Origin: Loxodes magnus
Lineage: Eukaryota; Ciliophora; Karyorelictea; Loxodida; Loxodidae
Assembly (NCBI GenBank): GCA_946699065.1
Contig: CAMPDV010000021.1
Coordinates: forward strand, 868,001-932,000
DNA: 64,000 nt
Direction of reading: 5' to 3'
Shown here: in pieces, positions 34,597 to 48,948 of the stretch
How the letters are laid out: each line of letters opens with the position of its first letter
Position numbering within the stretch: the stretch's first letter is position 1
The notes under the pieces: generated by a model
Seen by the model: the letters and a program-made list of their open reading frames with translations, nothing else
What the model was told of the DNA's origin: nothing
The model's database searches: none
Made by a program: the position numbers and the translations under genes

Positions 34597-37500
34597 ATGC
34601 TGAAGCTTCTGGTTCTTTTGCAAATCACTTTAACTGTTTTATCGAAAGATTTTTATCCACGAAGAATAAAATATTGCAATGAGGGCTGATATCCAGACCC
34701 TATAATACCTAGTAATGCTAATGGAAATGCAGACCTAGTGACCTATACTTTCATTTTTGCTTTAGAAGATTCTTCTTAGGATTCTGTAACGGTTTTCATT
34801 GAATGGCCAGACGATTTCAAAGAAGTCTCAACTTCTTAACTAGCAACCAAATTACCTGAAACATAGAATTGCTACAGTGCGATCCAAGTAAATGTGACAA
34901 ATCCGAAAAAGTTTTCTTCTACTGGAGCTTTCGCACTCTATACTACTTACTTGGGAGGATAACTAAAAGAGGTAAATTGGTAGTTTACAACTACTGGATT
35001 CGGTCCTGAAATATCTACATTTAAAAGCGCTTTAGTTAGATTCTAAACTCCTATAATTGATGGAAACGAGGCTCCAAGTTACTAAGATAGTAAAATATTA
35101 CAAAGCTCTACTGTTGAAGTTCAACTTTTACTAAGTCAGCCTGTTTATTAAGGAGATTTCTTTGTTATTACATTCCCAAGCTAGTTCGATTTATCAGCTG
35201 TTTATCAAGTTCAGTCAGTCATTTTAGGAGAAGGAACTTCATATGCTACGTCATTATGAACTACTAACAAAATAATCAGCTATAATATGACAGGAGAAAA
35301 CGTTTATACAATTGACTTTAGTGTTAGTGGTTAGAAAGTTATTGTATATGGACTATAAAGCTCTGTTGATCCTAGAAGTGATGATGTCAACGATCAAAAT
35401 GCAGTTTTACGCATATCAGGTGTAATAAATCCTTTTGCTAAATTCAGTAAAACTGAGCTTATATTTGATGTTTACACATAAAAATATACATATCAAGATG
35501 GTCCTGACTTAATTTATGAAAGAGCCTAAGTTTTTTTCGACAGTGATCTTACGCCTGGTATAGTTTCTAACTCAAAATGCACACTCTCCAGCTAATCATT
35601 GTATTAAAGCACTATAGCTTCTAAAAAAGTTCCAAAGGGAATTAATATTTTCGTGAATTTCACTTTTACATTAGAGCATCCAGTTTTAGAAGGAGGTTTA
35701 ATTGCCATAACTTTAGATGGAATGAGATCTCCATATGGTACTGGGGCTTTGCCAAGTTGGATTTACGTAAGTAAAGGGTTAACACCCAGCTCAGGTTATT
35801 CGTATATTTCAGCTTCATGGTAAAGTTCTGATACCATTTATATTAAAAATTATCAAAGCACCAGTACAGCGCCAATCATTGAATTTATTGCATAGGTCTA
35901 AGTTAATGGAGGTGATTGCTTTAAATCAGTTACCAGTTATACAGATCAAGGTTTTACAAAAATAGATGAGAAATCTGCTATTTCAGTTACTGATGCAGTT
36001 ACAGCTTAATAAGATATGTTATTATTTGGAGATACTTCATTCCTATGGGATTGGAATGAAGGAGGAATAGCTGGTACAGCTACTTCATTTAAAATAAAAT
36101 CAACAGTCGAGTTTGGAACTTAATCTGATAATCCTAATGATCAGACTGTAGTAGACAAAACTGTACTGGCACTAAATACAGAACCTTAGATGTATATAAT
36201 AGGAGAAAAGACTCTTGTTTCTAATGTCGATCATTTAAATGCCAAACGTCCTGCTACCTATTTAAACGCTACTTCTGCAATTTTCGAAAAAGGAATACTG
36301 ACAATCTCAAGAACCAACTATTAAGCAAAAAATTAGAAATGGAGCGATTACTATATAACTTCACTTCAGGATCTAAATGAGCCTGACAGTAGCTATGTTA
36401 CTTCTTCAGTTCCATATTTTCCATCTTATCCCCCTAACATGCATAAGTATGAAGTTTGCGTATTTTAATAAGATCCAGATAAGAATACATATCTATATAT
36501 GAATTGCCAATTTAAAGATGTTATTTATGCCAGTTAGAATAATGATGGAGACTAAAGGTGTCTTGAAGAATGCATAACTCTCAGACCTGGAGCAAATTCG
36601 CATAATGGAAATCTGGATTTCATAATATGAACTTTGAAGTTGCCAACCAAAGATTAGAATAATGATTTTGAAACTAACAAGCTAGTCTGGAATGTAGCAT
36701 TACCCGCAAATGATGAGAAAAACAACGTAACGGCTAACATAAACTGTTTTTTGCCTGAATGATATTTTGTTGATCAATATTTTGGAATGTCGAATATTAC
36801 AGCTTTGAATTATCCAAATTCTATCAAGACTTTCGGAAATAGAAAGAATTCTTATAAATAAAACGTTACTTTGTGGGTTTAGAATTATGAAATTAAAATT
36901 CAATCTCCTGACATCTATTTAGCAGATACAGCAGGAGTATAGGAAGTTTATTGGGGTTTTTTCCCTGTTATGACAAAAGATGCATATTGGCGTATAGCTC
37001 CATTAAGTTGCAATGCTACATTCTTTTGGACAGACAGCACTGGATATAGTAGAACAGTGTTTTAGCTTTATCACACTTCTCTTGCTGGGAATACTTTTAA
37101 CGGTCCCTACTACCTATTAGATGGTTTAGGAACAAGAGATTATTATTCAAACGATAAATTTAGATGCAATTGGAAAATGCCTGATTGGGAGTTTATTAAT
37201 GGAGCATATCAAGAAATTTCTGCATTTTAAAGAATGAGATATGGAATGGGAGCTTATTCCTGGTGTTTGATTCAACTTCCTTAATATTTTACCTTTTCAA
37301 TTGACAAATCATAGGTAGTCTAGAAGAGTTATGGTGGAAATCTTACTTTTGTTGAGCTATTTGAAGTTTATTATGCAAATTAAAAAATCAAAACTCAAAT
37401 ATTAGTTACGTACCATGATGAAGATGTTTGGCCTGAATGAACCAACGATATTGAAATTACGAATATGAAAGCGCCTTATGGAGAATAAACAGATGTGCTC

Positions 37501-40500
37501 CTTAGAAATGACGGCTTTTAGTTATATATGTCCTGCGGTAACGAAGATAATGAAGGAGAAAATACCAGAACGCATAATTCCTTAATGATTTAAGAGCACC
37601 GTGAAGGGTTTGAGTTTGCCGCAATATTATATGATGAAAACAATTTTAAGGAAAGAACAGTTTAAAACATTAAAGTAGAGTTTTAGCTTGATGAATCATA
37701 TGTCATTGGATCAGGTTGCTTGATTGATTTCTAATGGAATAATTAGAACTTCTTACCCAGCTAGATTTACATAAATAATTATTTATGCATCACACCAACT
37801 ATAGTATAAAACTCAGCTATATGTCAATTTCCATTTGATATAACTGACTTTATAAAATTTGATTTCATAGATACTCTTATAAGACAAACCATACCAGACG
37901 ATGCTTTAGAAAATTATATTAAATCTGATCTAATGGTTTACTTAAATGTATGGGGCACTTGGGATAGTACAAAACTAGTCTATAAATGCTTATATCTAAA
38001 CTCAGCTTAGAAGGGATGTGGTAATATTAATGGAGATGAACTAAAGTTAGTCGTCAAAAGATAGAATGATCGTTTTGTATCTATACAGTTTGTAGAATTA
38101 TATCCAAATAATCTTAAACCTGTAAACATTGAATGGTTCTATTCTGATATTAGAATAGATTTTTCTGTAAAAAATAATTTATACGTCCACAATAACTAAG
38201 CGAAAGAGGAGCAGCATTCCATAATTTAAATATCTATTCCTTCTGATTTCGAAATTAATTAATTATGGGATAGTTAAGATCACTGCTATTTGAACTTTTC
38301 AGCTTCTTGTAGTTTGTCCTTAGATACACTAACAATATATCCCTATGAAGAAATAGAAGTCTTAAAAACTTATAAAATCTACCTCGTTCAATTTTTATAG
38401 ACTCCTGAAAAACAGAATGCAGTAGAAACCCAAGCTTTCTTAGCTGAGAGTTATTTCTAAGGTATGCTATACGATTTGAAATAACCAATTTCTAATAGTT
38501 TAGATAATCCAATCTATGCGAAGTTAACAAAAGCCGCAGTTGCAGGAGATAATACACTAACTCAATTAAATGTATTTCCAAATGGCTTTGGATAATATGC
38601 TCAATATACATTCTAATTCACTTGGACAGATAAATACAATAAAGTAAATCCTTAGTCCTTACCAGCTGGAAGTGAAATCATTATTTAGTTTTCTTCTATT
38701 TATTACGATTACTATGTTGGAGATGCCGAAGAATTATATTATGGAGAAATTGATGAAGATGGTTAGCCTGTTTACTTCATCCCTTGCTTACTTTCCGCTG
38801 ATACTTCATCAACTTCATATTATATGGTAGGAGTTTATTGCATATCGAAACGACATTACATTAAAATAAACGTTCCTGAGTCAGTAGTTTCAGGAACTAC
38901 TTTTATAATTTAAATAGTAGGTATAGGAAATCCCTAAACTATCAGTTAGATATCATACAATATCTTCGTAATGGATTAATTTACTGAGAGTACCTTGATT
39001 AATAGATGAAGAGTCAGTCAATACTACCAGGCAACTTACACCTTCAAAGAAACACCAGCTTCCTACTTCAACTTTTTGAATGTTACTATTGATTATAACT
39101 ATGAAGCTAAAACCACTTCCTTAGCTGGTTCTGATACTTATAAATTCTGGTTTACTGTTTGGTCTGATGGATCTGTTCCTTAATCAGTAACTTAGAAGGC
39201 AAATACTGGAAAATTTGTGATATATTTCCCTGACGAGTATTAAATTTAGCCAACTGAAAGTTCAATTTCATAAGTAACTGCGAAATCTTTGTCTTGCAGT
39301 TTATTTTAAACAGTGAGATTGGAAAATTACGATACTTCAAGAACGTTTAAAGATATTAAAGCTTGCTAATCTAATTATACTATAAATTAATAAGGAAATG
39401 CTATAACCTGGGTTCATAGCTCAGATGTTAATTTCCTTTCAAACTCAGATGATAAAAACTACTATACTTATGCCTTGCTAGTATAACCAACAGATAACCC
39501 TTATGCGGCTAAATATAGAAACAAAAAAACTGATTCGAGTTTCGATTTAAATTGGAAGGACCCTACACCATCAAACCTAAACGACAATTTATGGATTGCT
39601 TACGATTTTTATAGTACTAAGTTTAATTTTGGAGTGATGAACGATTACGTCACAACAAACGACTTAACAGTTGCTTATCAAGCTTAGACCCACGGATCAT
39701 TACACCACTCTTACTTAGGTTTCCTGGAAATAAATAAAATATTGTATTTGCTTGATAAAAATCTTGAATTTGTTGATCAAATCGAGGTAACTGCTGGATT
39801 ATAATCAGATTGGTACTATATTGCTACAGGTAAATCTTTAATTGAGTCTAAAAGTTACCCCTCTACTTTAGATAGTATTGAAATGGGGTCAAGTAATGAT
39901 TGGGTAGAGTTTGGAAAAGATGATAGTGCTAATAAGCTTATTAAATATGCTTTCAAACTAGGATTTAAAGCAAAAGCAGAGTTTAATGAAGCAAACACTA
40001 TTAAATATGTCAGTTGGAACAAACTTATTTAGAAAGGAGTTTCAAACAATCAAGATGGATATGCGGAATTAAAAGAAACTAGAGTACTAATTTTTTAAGC
40101 AGCAGACGACAAAGCGGCTACTCTAATATTAGGTACGAAAAGTTAAGAAATTTTGCCAGATAGTACATCACTTCCAATTTCCCTTGATGTCACTTATTAT
40201 CCAACTACAGATATAACAGTTTAAATGAATGTTTAATTCGATTAAGATGAATAGACAGGTTGGACTGAAGACGAGTTAAACTCTTTTGATAGTGTCATAG
40301 TAGTTCCTCAAATATTGACCTTCTAACCTTGGGGAGCAGCTTAAAGCTTCTAAGTTAAAGTAAATAGTAACTGGAATTTCTAAAAAGGAACATCATTTAG
40401 AGTTAACTTTACGATTACAGGAACTAATGAATAGTCTTATACAGTTAGAGATTTTGACTACATTAAGTTTAACGTAGTTAGAAACTTAGAAATTGTTAAC

Positions 40501-43272
40501 TAAACTGTTTCCTTTATTCCTTCAAGCCTCTTAACTGAAACTTTTGGATTTGAAGTTTAAGCTTAATCATCCGTAAGTGGAATACTATACTGGTTAGTTT
40601 TGCCAAGTGGGTAAGTTGGACCAACATCTGGATAAGAAATTGAAGACTGGGGAAGCAAAGTAGATCAAAGGAGATTGTAATAGAGTAATATTACTATACC
40701 ATAAACATCTGAGTAGGTAACTTTAAGTGAAATGGAAATCTAAAATAAAGAAAATTACAAAATTCACCTTTAGTCTGAATCTTATCATGATAGTATAGTC
40801 ATTTATGATTAAACATAGAATGTCATCATCTCCTATTCTAACGATGAAGGTGATTCTTTCTTTTGGTAAAATACTGATTATACCGTTTATGCAGCTATCA
40901 AGGATTTGTCCTAAAACTGGTCACCAGTAGCAGAATAAGATTTCAAAACATAAGAATAAAATGAAGTAGCTTGGTCAAGTTGCTATGTTCAATCAGATCA
41001 ATATCCAAGTTCAACTGCACTTAAGGAAATAGTTTGCTCGTATACCGCTGCTATTGATTGGAGTTGCAATTATACAATATGGAAAGATAATTGGATTTTC
41101 ACGTCGAGCAAAAGAAGACTTGGTGTATAGTAAACTTATGAAATAGTAGTTTAATTATTGGCTGATCCTTCTGGAGAAATGACTTCGACTCCATCCAACA
41201 TATTACAGGCAGCAGAAGAATGCTCCCAGTGTGATGCTAAGTTTTAAGATAACTTATTACAAACATCCCATGCTAGCAAATATGTTTCCTAGGGCTACAA
41301 TACAGGATCTTCAAAAAATATACAAACTCTAAGCTAGCTAACTCTAATAGCTCCCATTATTGATTACAACATTTCATGGGCATCTTGGAATAGCATAGAT
41401 GCAATATTTAAAGGTTATGAAAACCATTACATATTCGTAGTGTTAATAGAAAATACTAACGAAGAAAATTTCTTGAACATCACCTCAACTTAAATTTTAT
41501 ATGGGTTAGATTCTCAAAACACCAAAGCTTTCTAAACGACTAGTGGAATTTTCCCTGATGGAGAAAATTAGGCAGATAAAAAAGAGATAACTGAAGTAAG
41601 GATAACCTTCGATTAAAATTTAAAATAAAGTCAAGAATATGTGTTTTGTGCAGTTTCTATTAATGGGTATACTTCTATTACTCAACCTTTATCAGGAGAA
41701 CCTGAATGCTATAGAATAACTACTTCAAAGAACGGAAAAAGTGATGGAGAAGATTTATGTGTAGATCCAAACTGTTTTGATTCTGCTATGTAGTTAATAA
41801 TAAGTTTGTGTTTGCTGATTACGATACTTTTGTGAAACTCCTAACTTATTATATTTTAATTCTTTAAAAATAAATAATACCTAACATTCTTTTACATTCT
41901 CCTAATTATTCTCATGATGGCTTTTTAACTCCTTACAGCGAAATTATAAAAGCTTCTTCAAATCAAATATCTTAATGAGTGTTGTAAAATGAAGCTTCTA
42001 GGTTATTACGAAAGTTCTTTATCATTTTTATAAGTCTAATGCATTCTTAATGATAATGATTTAGTAAAGACCCTTTATATTAATGCTTATTACATATTTT
42101 ATTTAGCTTAACTAAGCTTACTGCTTAAAATATTTCCTCATCTTTTCTAATATTCTAACTTGGTACTTTTAACTTAGTAAAATTAGGACAAAAATCACTC
42201 TTACTACATAGTCTAGGGATAGGATACATTAAAGAATCAAAGAATTTCTATCATTTCTGACTATCTCCTAACTGAGCCAATTTAACTTCTTACTATTTAA
42301 TTTTTTATTGTAGCCAAGCAAATGACGATACAATCTTCAGTTCTTAATAATTATCAGCATACTTCATTTATATAATCTCTCTTTAATATATTAGAATTAT
42401 AGATTTATTAAACCAAAGTTAAAATTACAAGCTATTTAAGTACATAATACTGAAAATCCTAAATTAAACCTTTCTAGTAGGTAATTTATGCTTCGTTTAT
42501 ATTAGAAATATTTATTTAAATCTAGATTAAAAATCAAAGGCTGGGGAAAATTCATAGAAGTCTTTTTCTTTTATTTTCTCTTAAATGAATTAAGTTTAAA
42601 ATATCCCTTTACGAACATTCCTTTTAAATCCTTTTCTTCATATGATTAGACTTTTGAAATAGCCAGATAGCATCTATTTTTATTAGTTACGTAAACTTTA
42701 GTTAGAATACTTCAGCAACTCATTGAATGGAAAATTAGTTTCCTTTAATTTCTTACGCTCATAGTGCTTTATTTTGCTTCGATGCTATAGTTACTACCTT
42801 TCAAGCGAGATTGTAAGTTTCTTAGAGTTTATCAGTTCATATCTTATATAATTTTTATTCCCCTTATGTAAAAACTCCTTGTAAGATAACCTTTAAGCAT
42901 TAAAATTAGTTTACCCTAGAGATGATACTAAAGCGAAGCTTTGTAGCAATATTTATGAAAAGCTTTATCATTTAAATATTATCAATCTTAGGCAATAATT
43001 TAAGGATTCTAGTCTCTTAGTTAACTAAAAGGGAATCACTGATCTAAGTTTGTTTATTAAGGAAGCAATAAAATAGAAGCAAGAAGCAAAGCAAATGTAT
43101 AAGCAAAGCTTTTTTCTTTACTTATAGTATTTAAATATAGCATCTCATGTTAGCATATGTTGGCTATAAAGAAAACATAGACTATTACCTCGTTTATCAC
43201 AGTTTAAGTGCTAGCATGAGTAAGCTATTTTATCCTGATTATTTAGTTCTTAATGTCTAATCTGATAAATGA
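34597..43272 (+). CDS. Giant surface protein, secreted ectodomain and multi-TM C-terminus
   Basis: 2891 residues in a single exon. The start M-L-K-L-L-V-L-L-Q-I-T-L-T-V-L-S is a signal peptide. Residues 20 to about 2390 are beta-rich, Thr/Ser/Tyr/Asn-rich sequence with scattered Cys and many N-x-S/T sites, typical of extracellular repeat proteins; no repeat unit is obvious by eye. The last 480 residues hold several hydrophobic segments (for example Q-L-I-I-S-L-C-L-L-I-T-I-L-L-W and L-T-F-F-Y-I-L-L-I-I-L-M-M-A-F) and lysine-rich linkers, so the protein is anchored by multiple membrane passes. In-frame TGA codons give Trp (V-W-P-E-W-T-N-D); none occurs in the last 180 or so codons before the TGA at 43270. 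It may be a receptor, adhesin or mating-type-like protein; family not recognised. Confidence 0.9.
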
Positions 43273-43715
43273 TAAATAAGCTTAGCTTCACTTACTATTA
43301 ATACTTGTATCCTCAATCTTTTGAGTATTATATCTTTCTCACTAAGAAAAGATACAAAACTTAGACGCATTTTAAAAAGGTTGGAAGATATCATTAAGAA
43401 GTAAAAATGATAGAATATTTAACTAAGCAAAGCTAAATTAATTAAAGCTAACTTAAGTGAAAGATGAAATTAGCCTTATCTTATTATCAGCTAACTACGC
43501 TTATATTAAATTTATAGTCTTGTAATAAATCAATAAGGTAGGGATATAATTCTGAAACTGGGTTAATAATAAAGCCTGAATAGCAAATTCTCATAAGAAT
43601 TATTCGGATAACTAGTTTGAGTGGTTAAAAATAGCTTTATAGAAGAGATTAATAGAATATAAGCTTATTAAAAAATTAAGCTAAGTAATATGTTTTCCAT
43701 TAAGCCTCAGTTCTC
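43273..43715. other. AT-rich spacer between convergent genes
   Basis: 3' regions of the giant gene and the PLAC8 gene. Nothing else seen. Confidence 0.5.
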
Positions 43716-44210
43716 TCAATAATTTCCCTATGATTGTGGAACTGTAACCTACTAAATTTAAGGTCGATGTGTTTGGGTGTTGCTAAAGGAAGCATATGGT
43801 TAGGTATTCTAGACAACCATGACTTGAGAAGTGCCGGGGTTCATATAGAGTCAATTGTATTTGTATTTAGCTTGCTCTTCAATTCTCTTCTTAATTTCTA
43901 AATATTCTTGAATTAAAGTACAAGTATGACAGCATTAATAAAAAAGGCAATAAGCACATATATCAAAGCACAAATTTCCTTTAATTGAAAAGTATTTACG
44001 AAGCCAGTATCTATTAATAGGTCCAACAATGCACGGACACATACAGTAGCAGCATGCACGTCAGAAAGGATGTGATTAAGGAATAAATGAAAAAGTGGTA
44101 TATACCATTTAACATTCTGTCTATGGATAGCAACAAAGGAAGATACATAGCATGGGTTCTTTCACACAACCAAAAAAGTCCACCTATCACTAGTTTACAG
44201 CTGATGACAT
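43716..44210 (-). CDS. PLAC8-family cysteine-rich protein
   Basis: 164 residues, no intron. PLAC8 (also Cys-rich domain/DUF614) proteins include plant cell-number regulators, cadmium-resistance proteins and animal onzin; many are membrane-associated. Here the start W-Q-V-D-F-F-G-C matches the family's W-x-x-G-L-F-x-C. Then come C-I-F-L-C-C-Y-P, C-C-Y-C-M-C-P-C-I-V-G-P-I-N-R (residues 53-67) and I-K-G-N-L-C-F-D-I-C-A-Y-C with C-C-H-T-C-T-L-I-Q-E-Y (77-103). The tail after 120 is Gln/Ser/Thr-rich. The Trp of the opening motif is TGA. First in-frame TGA taken as stop at 43716; another lies nine bases on. The opposite strand is also open with a plausible composition, but the family motifs decide for minus. 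Confidence 0.9.
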
Positions 44211-46364
44211 ATTTAATTATAAAAAACTGAAACAACTTTCTTCATTTATCTCTTTCAAACAAGAATTAATGATTTAGCTTAAACCTAAATTTAATTTCTA
44301 TTTGAATCATTTCCAAATAAATTAGGTAGTATTTTCATAACATGATAGATTTAACTAACAGTGTCTATAATTAAATTAGATGATAATCAATAGACTATCA
44401 TAACTTTAAGTATGCTAGTTTTCCTCTTTCTTTTTTAATTTACACTTATCTTTGAAATTAAAGAATGTATGTTCATTTATGTGAAACGTTTTACAAAATT
44501 ATATAGAGAATAAGTATCAAAGATGATAGTTAATTAATAATAAAGATTGTCAATGCTATTTATACTTACTATTTCAGTCTTCTATTTTACCTTTTAAGTC
44601 TTAGTGTAACTGAGAATTCTAAATTTAATCCTTTCTTAACTTTACCAGTATAATAACTACCCTTCTTAATTGAAAAATTCTAAAATATACCCGAAATTTT
44701 TAGTAATGAGTTTTATCGTGAAAATAAAAGCAAAGTATGGTAATAGTTCGCTTTTTATTTACGATATTAACTAAGCCATTCCTATTGTTTCTAGATCTAA
44801 GTATATTAGATTCTAAGCTAGATTGTAAATTTATACCTAAGATAAAATCCTGTTCACTTTATAAATACAAATCCTTCTCATACATATTTAATGCTTTTTT
44901 ATAGATTAATATTTACTCCTAGACTTAAAACAAATAATAGCCACTTAGTTTGATTGCTTTTAAGATTCTAAATTTTGTGGTTATTCCTTTTCTTCAGAAG
45001 AAAGAAGGAAAATATTCGAAAACAAGAGGTTAATTTCTAATCTCTTATAAAGTACATACTTGCTTAATTTCCCTAATTCTCATCAAGTAATTTATCTTAT
45101 AGATCAAAATCTGCATCCATTAGACAAACTAACATCAACATAAACTAACTTTAATACTTCTCTAAGTAACTTAAAGTACTTTTATACTCTAGTAATTTAA
45201 AAGATCAATAGAAGGAAGTTAAAGATAATGATGTAAGTAACTAATACTAATTCTAATTGTTGATGGTGAATTTACTTTTTTCTAGTTATGTAATACTTTA
45301 GTTCATTCCCTAAAGTTTACTATATCAGTCATTTAAATTAAATCCTTTATAAGCCCATAAGCTTTAAATTAGATCTAAATAAATGCTTCTTCTAATTCTG
45401 CTAGCTATTTTATGTATAATATGATATTCATAGCACCAAACTGTGAACTATATAAGCATTAAATAAAGAAGTTAAACTAGAAAGGTTATTGATATTTATA
45501 GTTAATTATAGCATTTATAATTACTGAAACTTGCTTCTAAACACTCTATTTACTATATCCAATAAGAATTCAAATGATAGATTGCTTTGTCTCTTAGAGG
45601 TTATAATGTTTATATACTTACATCTTTAGAGAAATTATAGTCATAATAAGATGATCTAGTTTCATAATTCACTATGCATCTCTCAAAAATAACTATGCAT
45701 CTTCTTATCACAGTGAGCAGTTTTTCCAGTTATAATTATACTATTTCTTTGAGTTTTACTTTGAATGGCCTAAGTCATAAAGTTCTAAATTAAGAGTATA
45801 AATTTCCATTATCAGTCCATATTATTAATCATTAAGAGTAATCCCTATACCCTCTATTATTAGATACATGCTAGCTAATAATTCCAGCCTTATTTTAACT
45901 TACAATCTTTAATATTTATAAACATGAACTACTATCCTTGACTAGCAGTAAGATATCTAAGGTCTATTTCTATTAACTAAATAAATGTGATTAGATTTTT
46001 AACTAACTAAGATAATGAAGTTACCTAAAAAGAAGGAGTAATTCTTATACCCTAAAAATCGATAAAGGATTTAATTATCATAATATGTAAATTTCTTAGA
46101 TTAGGCTAAAAAGTAAACTAGTTTTAGCTAATAAATAAGACCATTAATATGAAATCAAAAAGCAGTTAGTAAATTCTCTAAAGGAATAAGGAAGTTGAAG
46201 GAAGTAGTTATTGAAGGATGCTTCATTGAAGTAGTTGATAGTTTAATATCGTTATACCAAATTTAGAGTCTATAAGAGATAAAGAAGGAAGTTGCATTTA
46301 AAGGTTGTAAATCATTAAATAGTTTACTTAATAAGAGGACTTCAATTAATTATTTTAATTAGAT
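44211..46364. other. AT-rich spacer with long low-quality ORFs
   Basis: About 2.1 kb. A plus-strand frame from ATG 44553 is open to TGA at 45941 if internal TGA is Trp; its first 237 codons have none and begin M-L-F-I-L-T-I-S-V-F-Y-F like a signal peptide. It has very few Gly, Ala, Glu and Asp, and the rest contains as many TGA as random DNA. I treat it as unproven rather than as a gene. Confidence 0.35.
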
Positions 46365-47519
46365 ATGGATTAAACTCTAGCGAAGGCTAAAATTGATAAT
46401 ATCAAATTATGGCTTGATGATGAAGTTATATCCCCAACCAAACAGAAAAGCAACTTTTTGAAGAAGTATAACTGGAACTTTGTAGACGATAGAACTTAAA
46501 AATGATTGAAGTAGTATAAAGCGAACTTCTATTGGAAGTAAGTAGCTGGAGTTGAATTAAAAAAAAATATTTCTTTGAGCAAGAAAAAAAAGAAAATCAA
46601 ACATAAGAAATTATCTTTGGATAGTCTTTCTTCTAGGTAAATTCCAAGTAGTCCGAAAGGTTAATTAATAAACTCTCCAAAGAGTTAATTTTTTAATAGC
46701 TAAAAAGAAAAATAAAATTTACAGAACATAGCTTAAGCTAAAAGAACTTCTAAAAGAAAGTAAACTAAGCCAAGTAAAAATTACTATGATAATAGAAATC
46801 TATTTAAAGAGTTGGTACTTAATTAAGAAGAAAGACCTACAGCCTTACTCAAAATGCAAGAATTTGAGTAAGTTAATCTTCTTCCTAAATTACCCTTTGG
46901 AAAGCACGAAAGCTATAACAAAGTAAGGAATTTCAAAGAATTGCTTATTTGGAGGGATAAAAAGATGAGATAGATTTATGAAAAAAAGAGAATGGAATGG
47001 CATAGAAATTTTATTAAGTCTTTGGAATTTAAGATATTTGAGGAAGATGAAATTAGTCCTTATGATGATTAATTAGCAGATCAAGAAATTTTCACGAAAT
47101 CCCTTGATTACGAAGATTTTTTTAAAGAACCATTGAACTCTTAGCAACGATAAATGGACAGATAATTAGACTAACTTCGAAATCTCGAAGATATTTTTCA
47201 AAGTACTTAGAAACTAAGCCCTAAAAAATAAAAAGGTGTTAACCTTGAAATCAGAATACCAAAAAAGGAAGATTAGATATTAATACACAAGAATTCAGCT
47301 CGAATAAGCAGCAACAGAAAGCTTTTAAAATCGACTAGCCCTACAAACAGAATCAATTAAATGGATTAGGAAGACTTGACAATGCAAAAAAACAAAAAGT
47401 AAATAGCAAGAATTTTGGATTCTTTGAATTGGGCATCTGATGATACTTAGCATGGATATAAAGTAACAAATGTGCAAAGTTTAAATCTAAACAGAAGGAA
47501 ATAGAATATGATGATTTGA
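46365..47519 (+). CDS. Basic protein of unknown function
   Basis: 384 residues, no intron, ATG 46365 to TGA 47517. The start is M-D-Q-T-L-A-K-A-K-I-D. It is Lys/Arg/Gln/Ser-rich: a polylysine patch (S-K-K-K-K-K-I-K-H-K-K) lies near residue 75, and a charged helical region around 190-240 (R-N-F-K-E-L-L-I-W-R-D-K-K-M-R-Q-I-Y-E) may form a coiled coil. Acidic stretches such as F-E-E-D-E-I-S-P-Y-D-D follow. The last 100 residues are basic and Ser-rich. No catalytic motif, membrane segment or known domain is visible. Codon content and the near absence of in-frame TGA (one, as Trp) support it as a real gene. Confidence 0.85.
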
Positions 47520-48948
47520 CAATTTTTTATTAAAATTTTTGCATAATTACATTCATATCCTTTACCTCCTTTTCTCTAAAACTATGTCAAACTGAATCAA
47601 ATAAAACCTTCTATCTGACAACTTTAGTAATTAACTTCAGTTTTGCTAAGCATAAAGATTATTGTAATGCAGGATTTATATGTTCTAATTTTAAGCCAAT
47701 CATAAAATATGTTTTGACTCTTAATAGTAAAACTCTAGAGAGTGGAATTAAAGCAGACTAGAATATCTAAAAATTAGTATCTAAAATCTCAAAAATATTG
47801 ATTTTAGTTAGTATTAATTGTTTTCTTTCACTGTTAAAGACTAAAATAGATTACATATACCTATAGCAGTGATAAACTTAATACTATAAAGTGCTTTAAT
47901 TTGATTGAAATATATATAGTGCCTTTAAAGTTTAGATTAGAGAATTCAATTTTGTTCGCTTATTAAAAAAATTAAAAAATACTCAATCAAACTAGTGTGG
48001 ATTTAGAGCCAATTTAAAATTTAAATAACCACTTCCTTTTTAAGTAGAAGTTGAAGTAAAAATTTTGAGTGTTCATTCTTAAAATCTAAGGAATTTTGGT
48101 CTAAAGTATTAATAAATTTGCTACAATTTAAAATCCTAATATGTACTAAAAATCATAGCTGATTTAAAGTGATATTTTAATTTTATTCTCCTTTCATCAT
48201 TTTTATTTACTTTCGTTTGCTGTTAGAAAATGAAGTTTCTATACAGCTTTAGGGAATAAAAGCTATAAAAATTTGGAAAAGTTAGTTCTGAAATAGAACA
48301 TTGATAAAAATTTGAGAATCTTTAGGTAAAAATTAAAATGATTAAGGATTAGTAACTGCATTATATTTTATTCCTAATGCAGATTTAGACTTAAATTTAG
48401 GGATATTCACTACATCTATTATTTTATATATTAACTGTACTACTATATTGCATTTTAGAAAGACTACCTATTTGTTTAATATTAAACTTATAGTTATGTG
48501 CATTTCTGCTTTCCATTTCGTTTAATTAATAAGCTTCTATTTTGCTGGAAAGTTTAAACTAAGTCTATCTATCTTTTCTTTTTCTATTTTCAGATAATAT
48601 TCATTGACTTATGTAATGTAATAAACTCCAGTATTATGATAAGTTTAGTGATAAATAGGTATTATAAAGCATTTTAGATTGGTTATGTTCAAGAGTCATT
48701 TTTTATTAAGTATCTAATCTAAGTAGTATATTTGAAAGCTCTCTGTATTGAATATGGTTATAAGTTTAAAAGAATAAAAGCATTCTTTTTTTGTAAATAT
48801 CATATATTAGTGTACTGATTACTTATATGTAAATACAATTTATACATATTACTAGTCAACTTTGTATCAAACGAAGAATCAAAATTAAAGATTGAAGATT
48901 AGTTAGAAGAAAAACAAATAAAATAGTAAAGTTGATATGAAAGTCTTC
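47520..48948. other. AT-rich spacer between convergent genes
   Basis: About 1.4 kb. No feature of coding or RNA character. Confidence 0.45.

Noticed and set aside
43796-44229. Plus-strand ORF opposite the PLAC8 gene (reads M-H-V-R-K-D-V-I-K-E-Q and ends at TGA)
   Set aside because: It has good composition but only mirrors the minus-strand PLAC8 gene, whose cysteine motifs fit the family exactly. It shows how easily false frames arise in this code.
44553-45941. Long plus-strand frame with a signal-peptide-like start
   Set aside because: Poor in Gly, Ala, Asp and Glu, with a random density of TGA in its second half; not distinguishable from noncoding AT-rich DNA.
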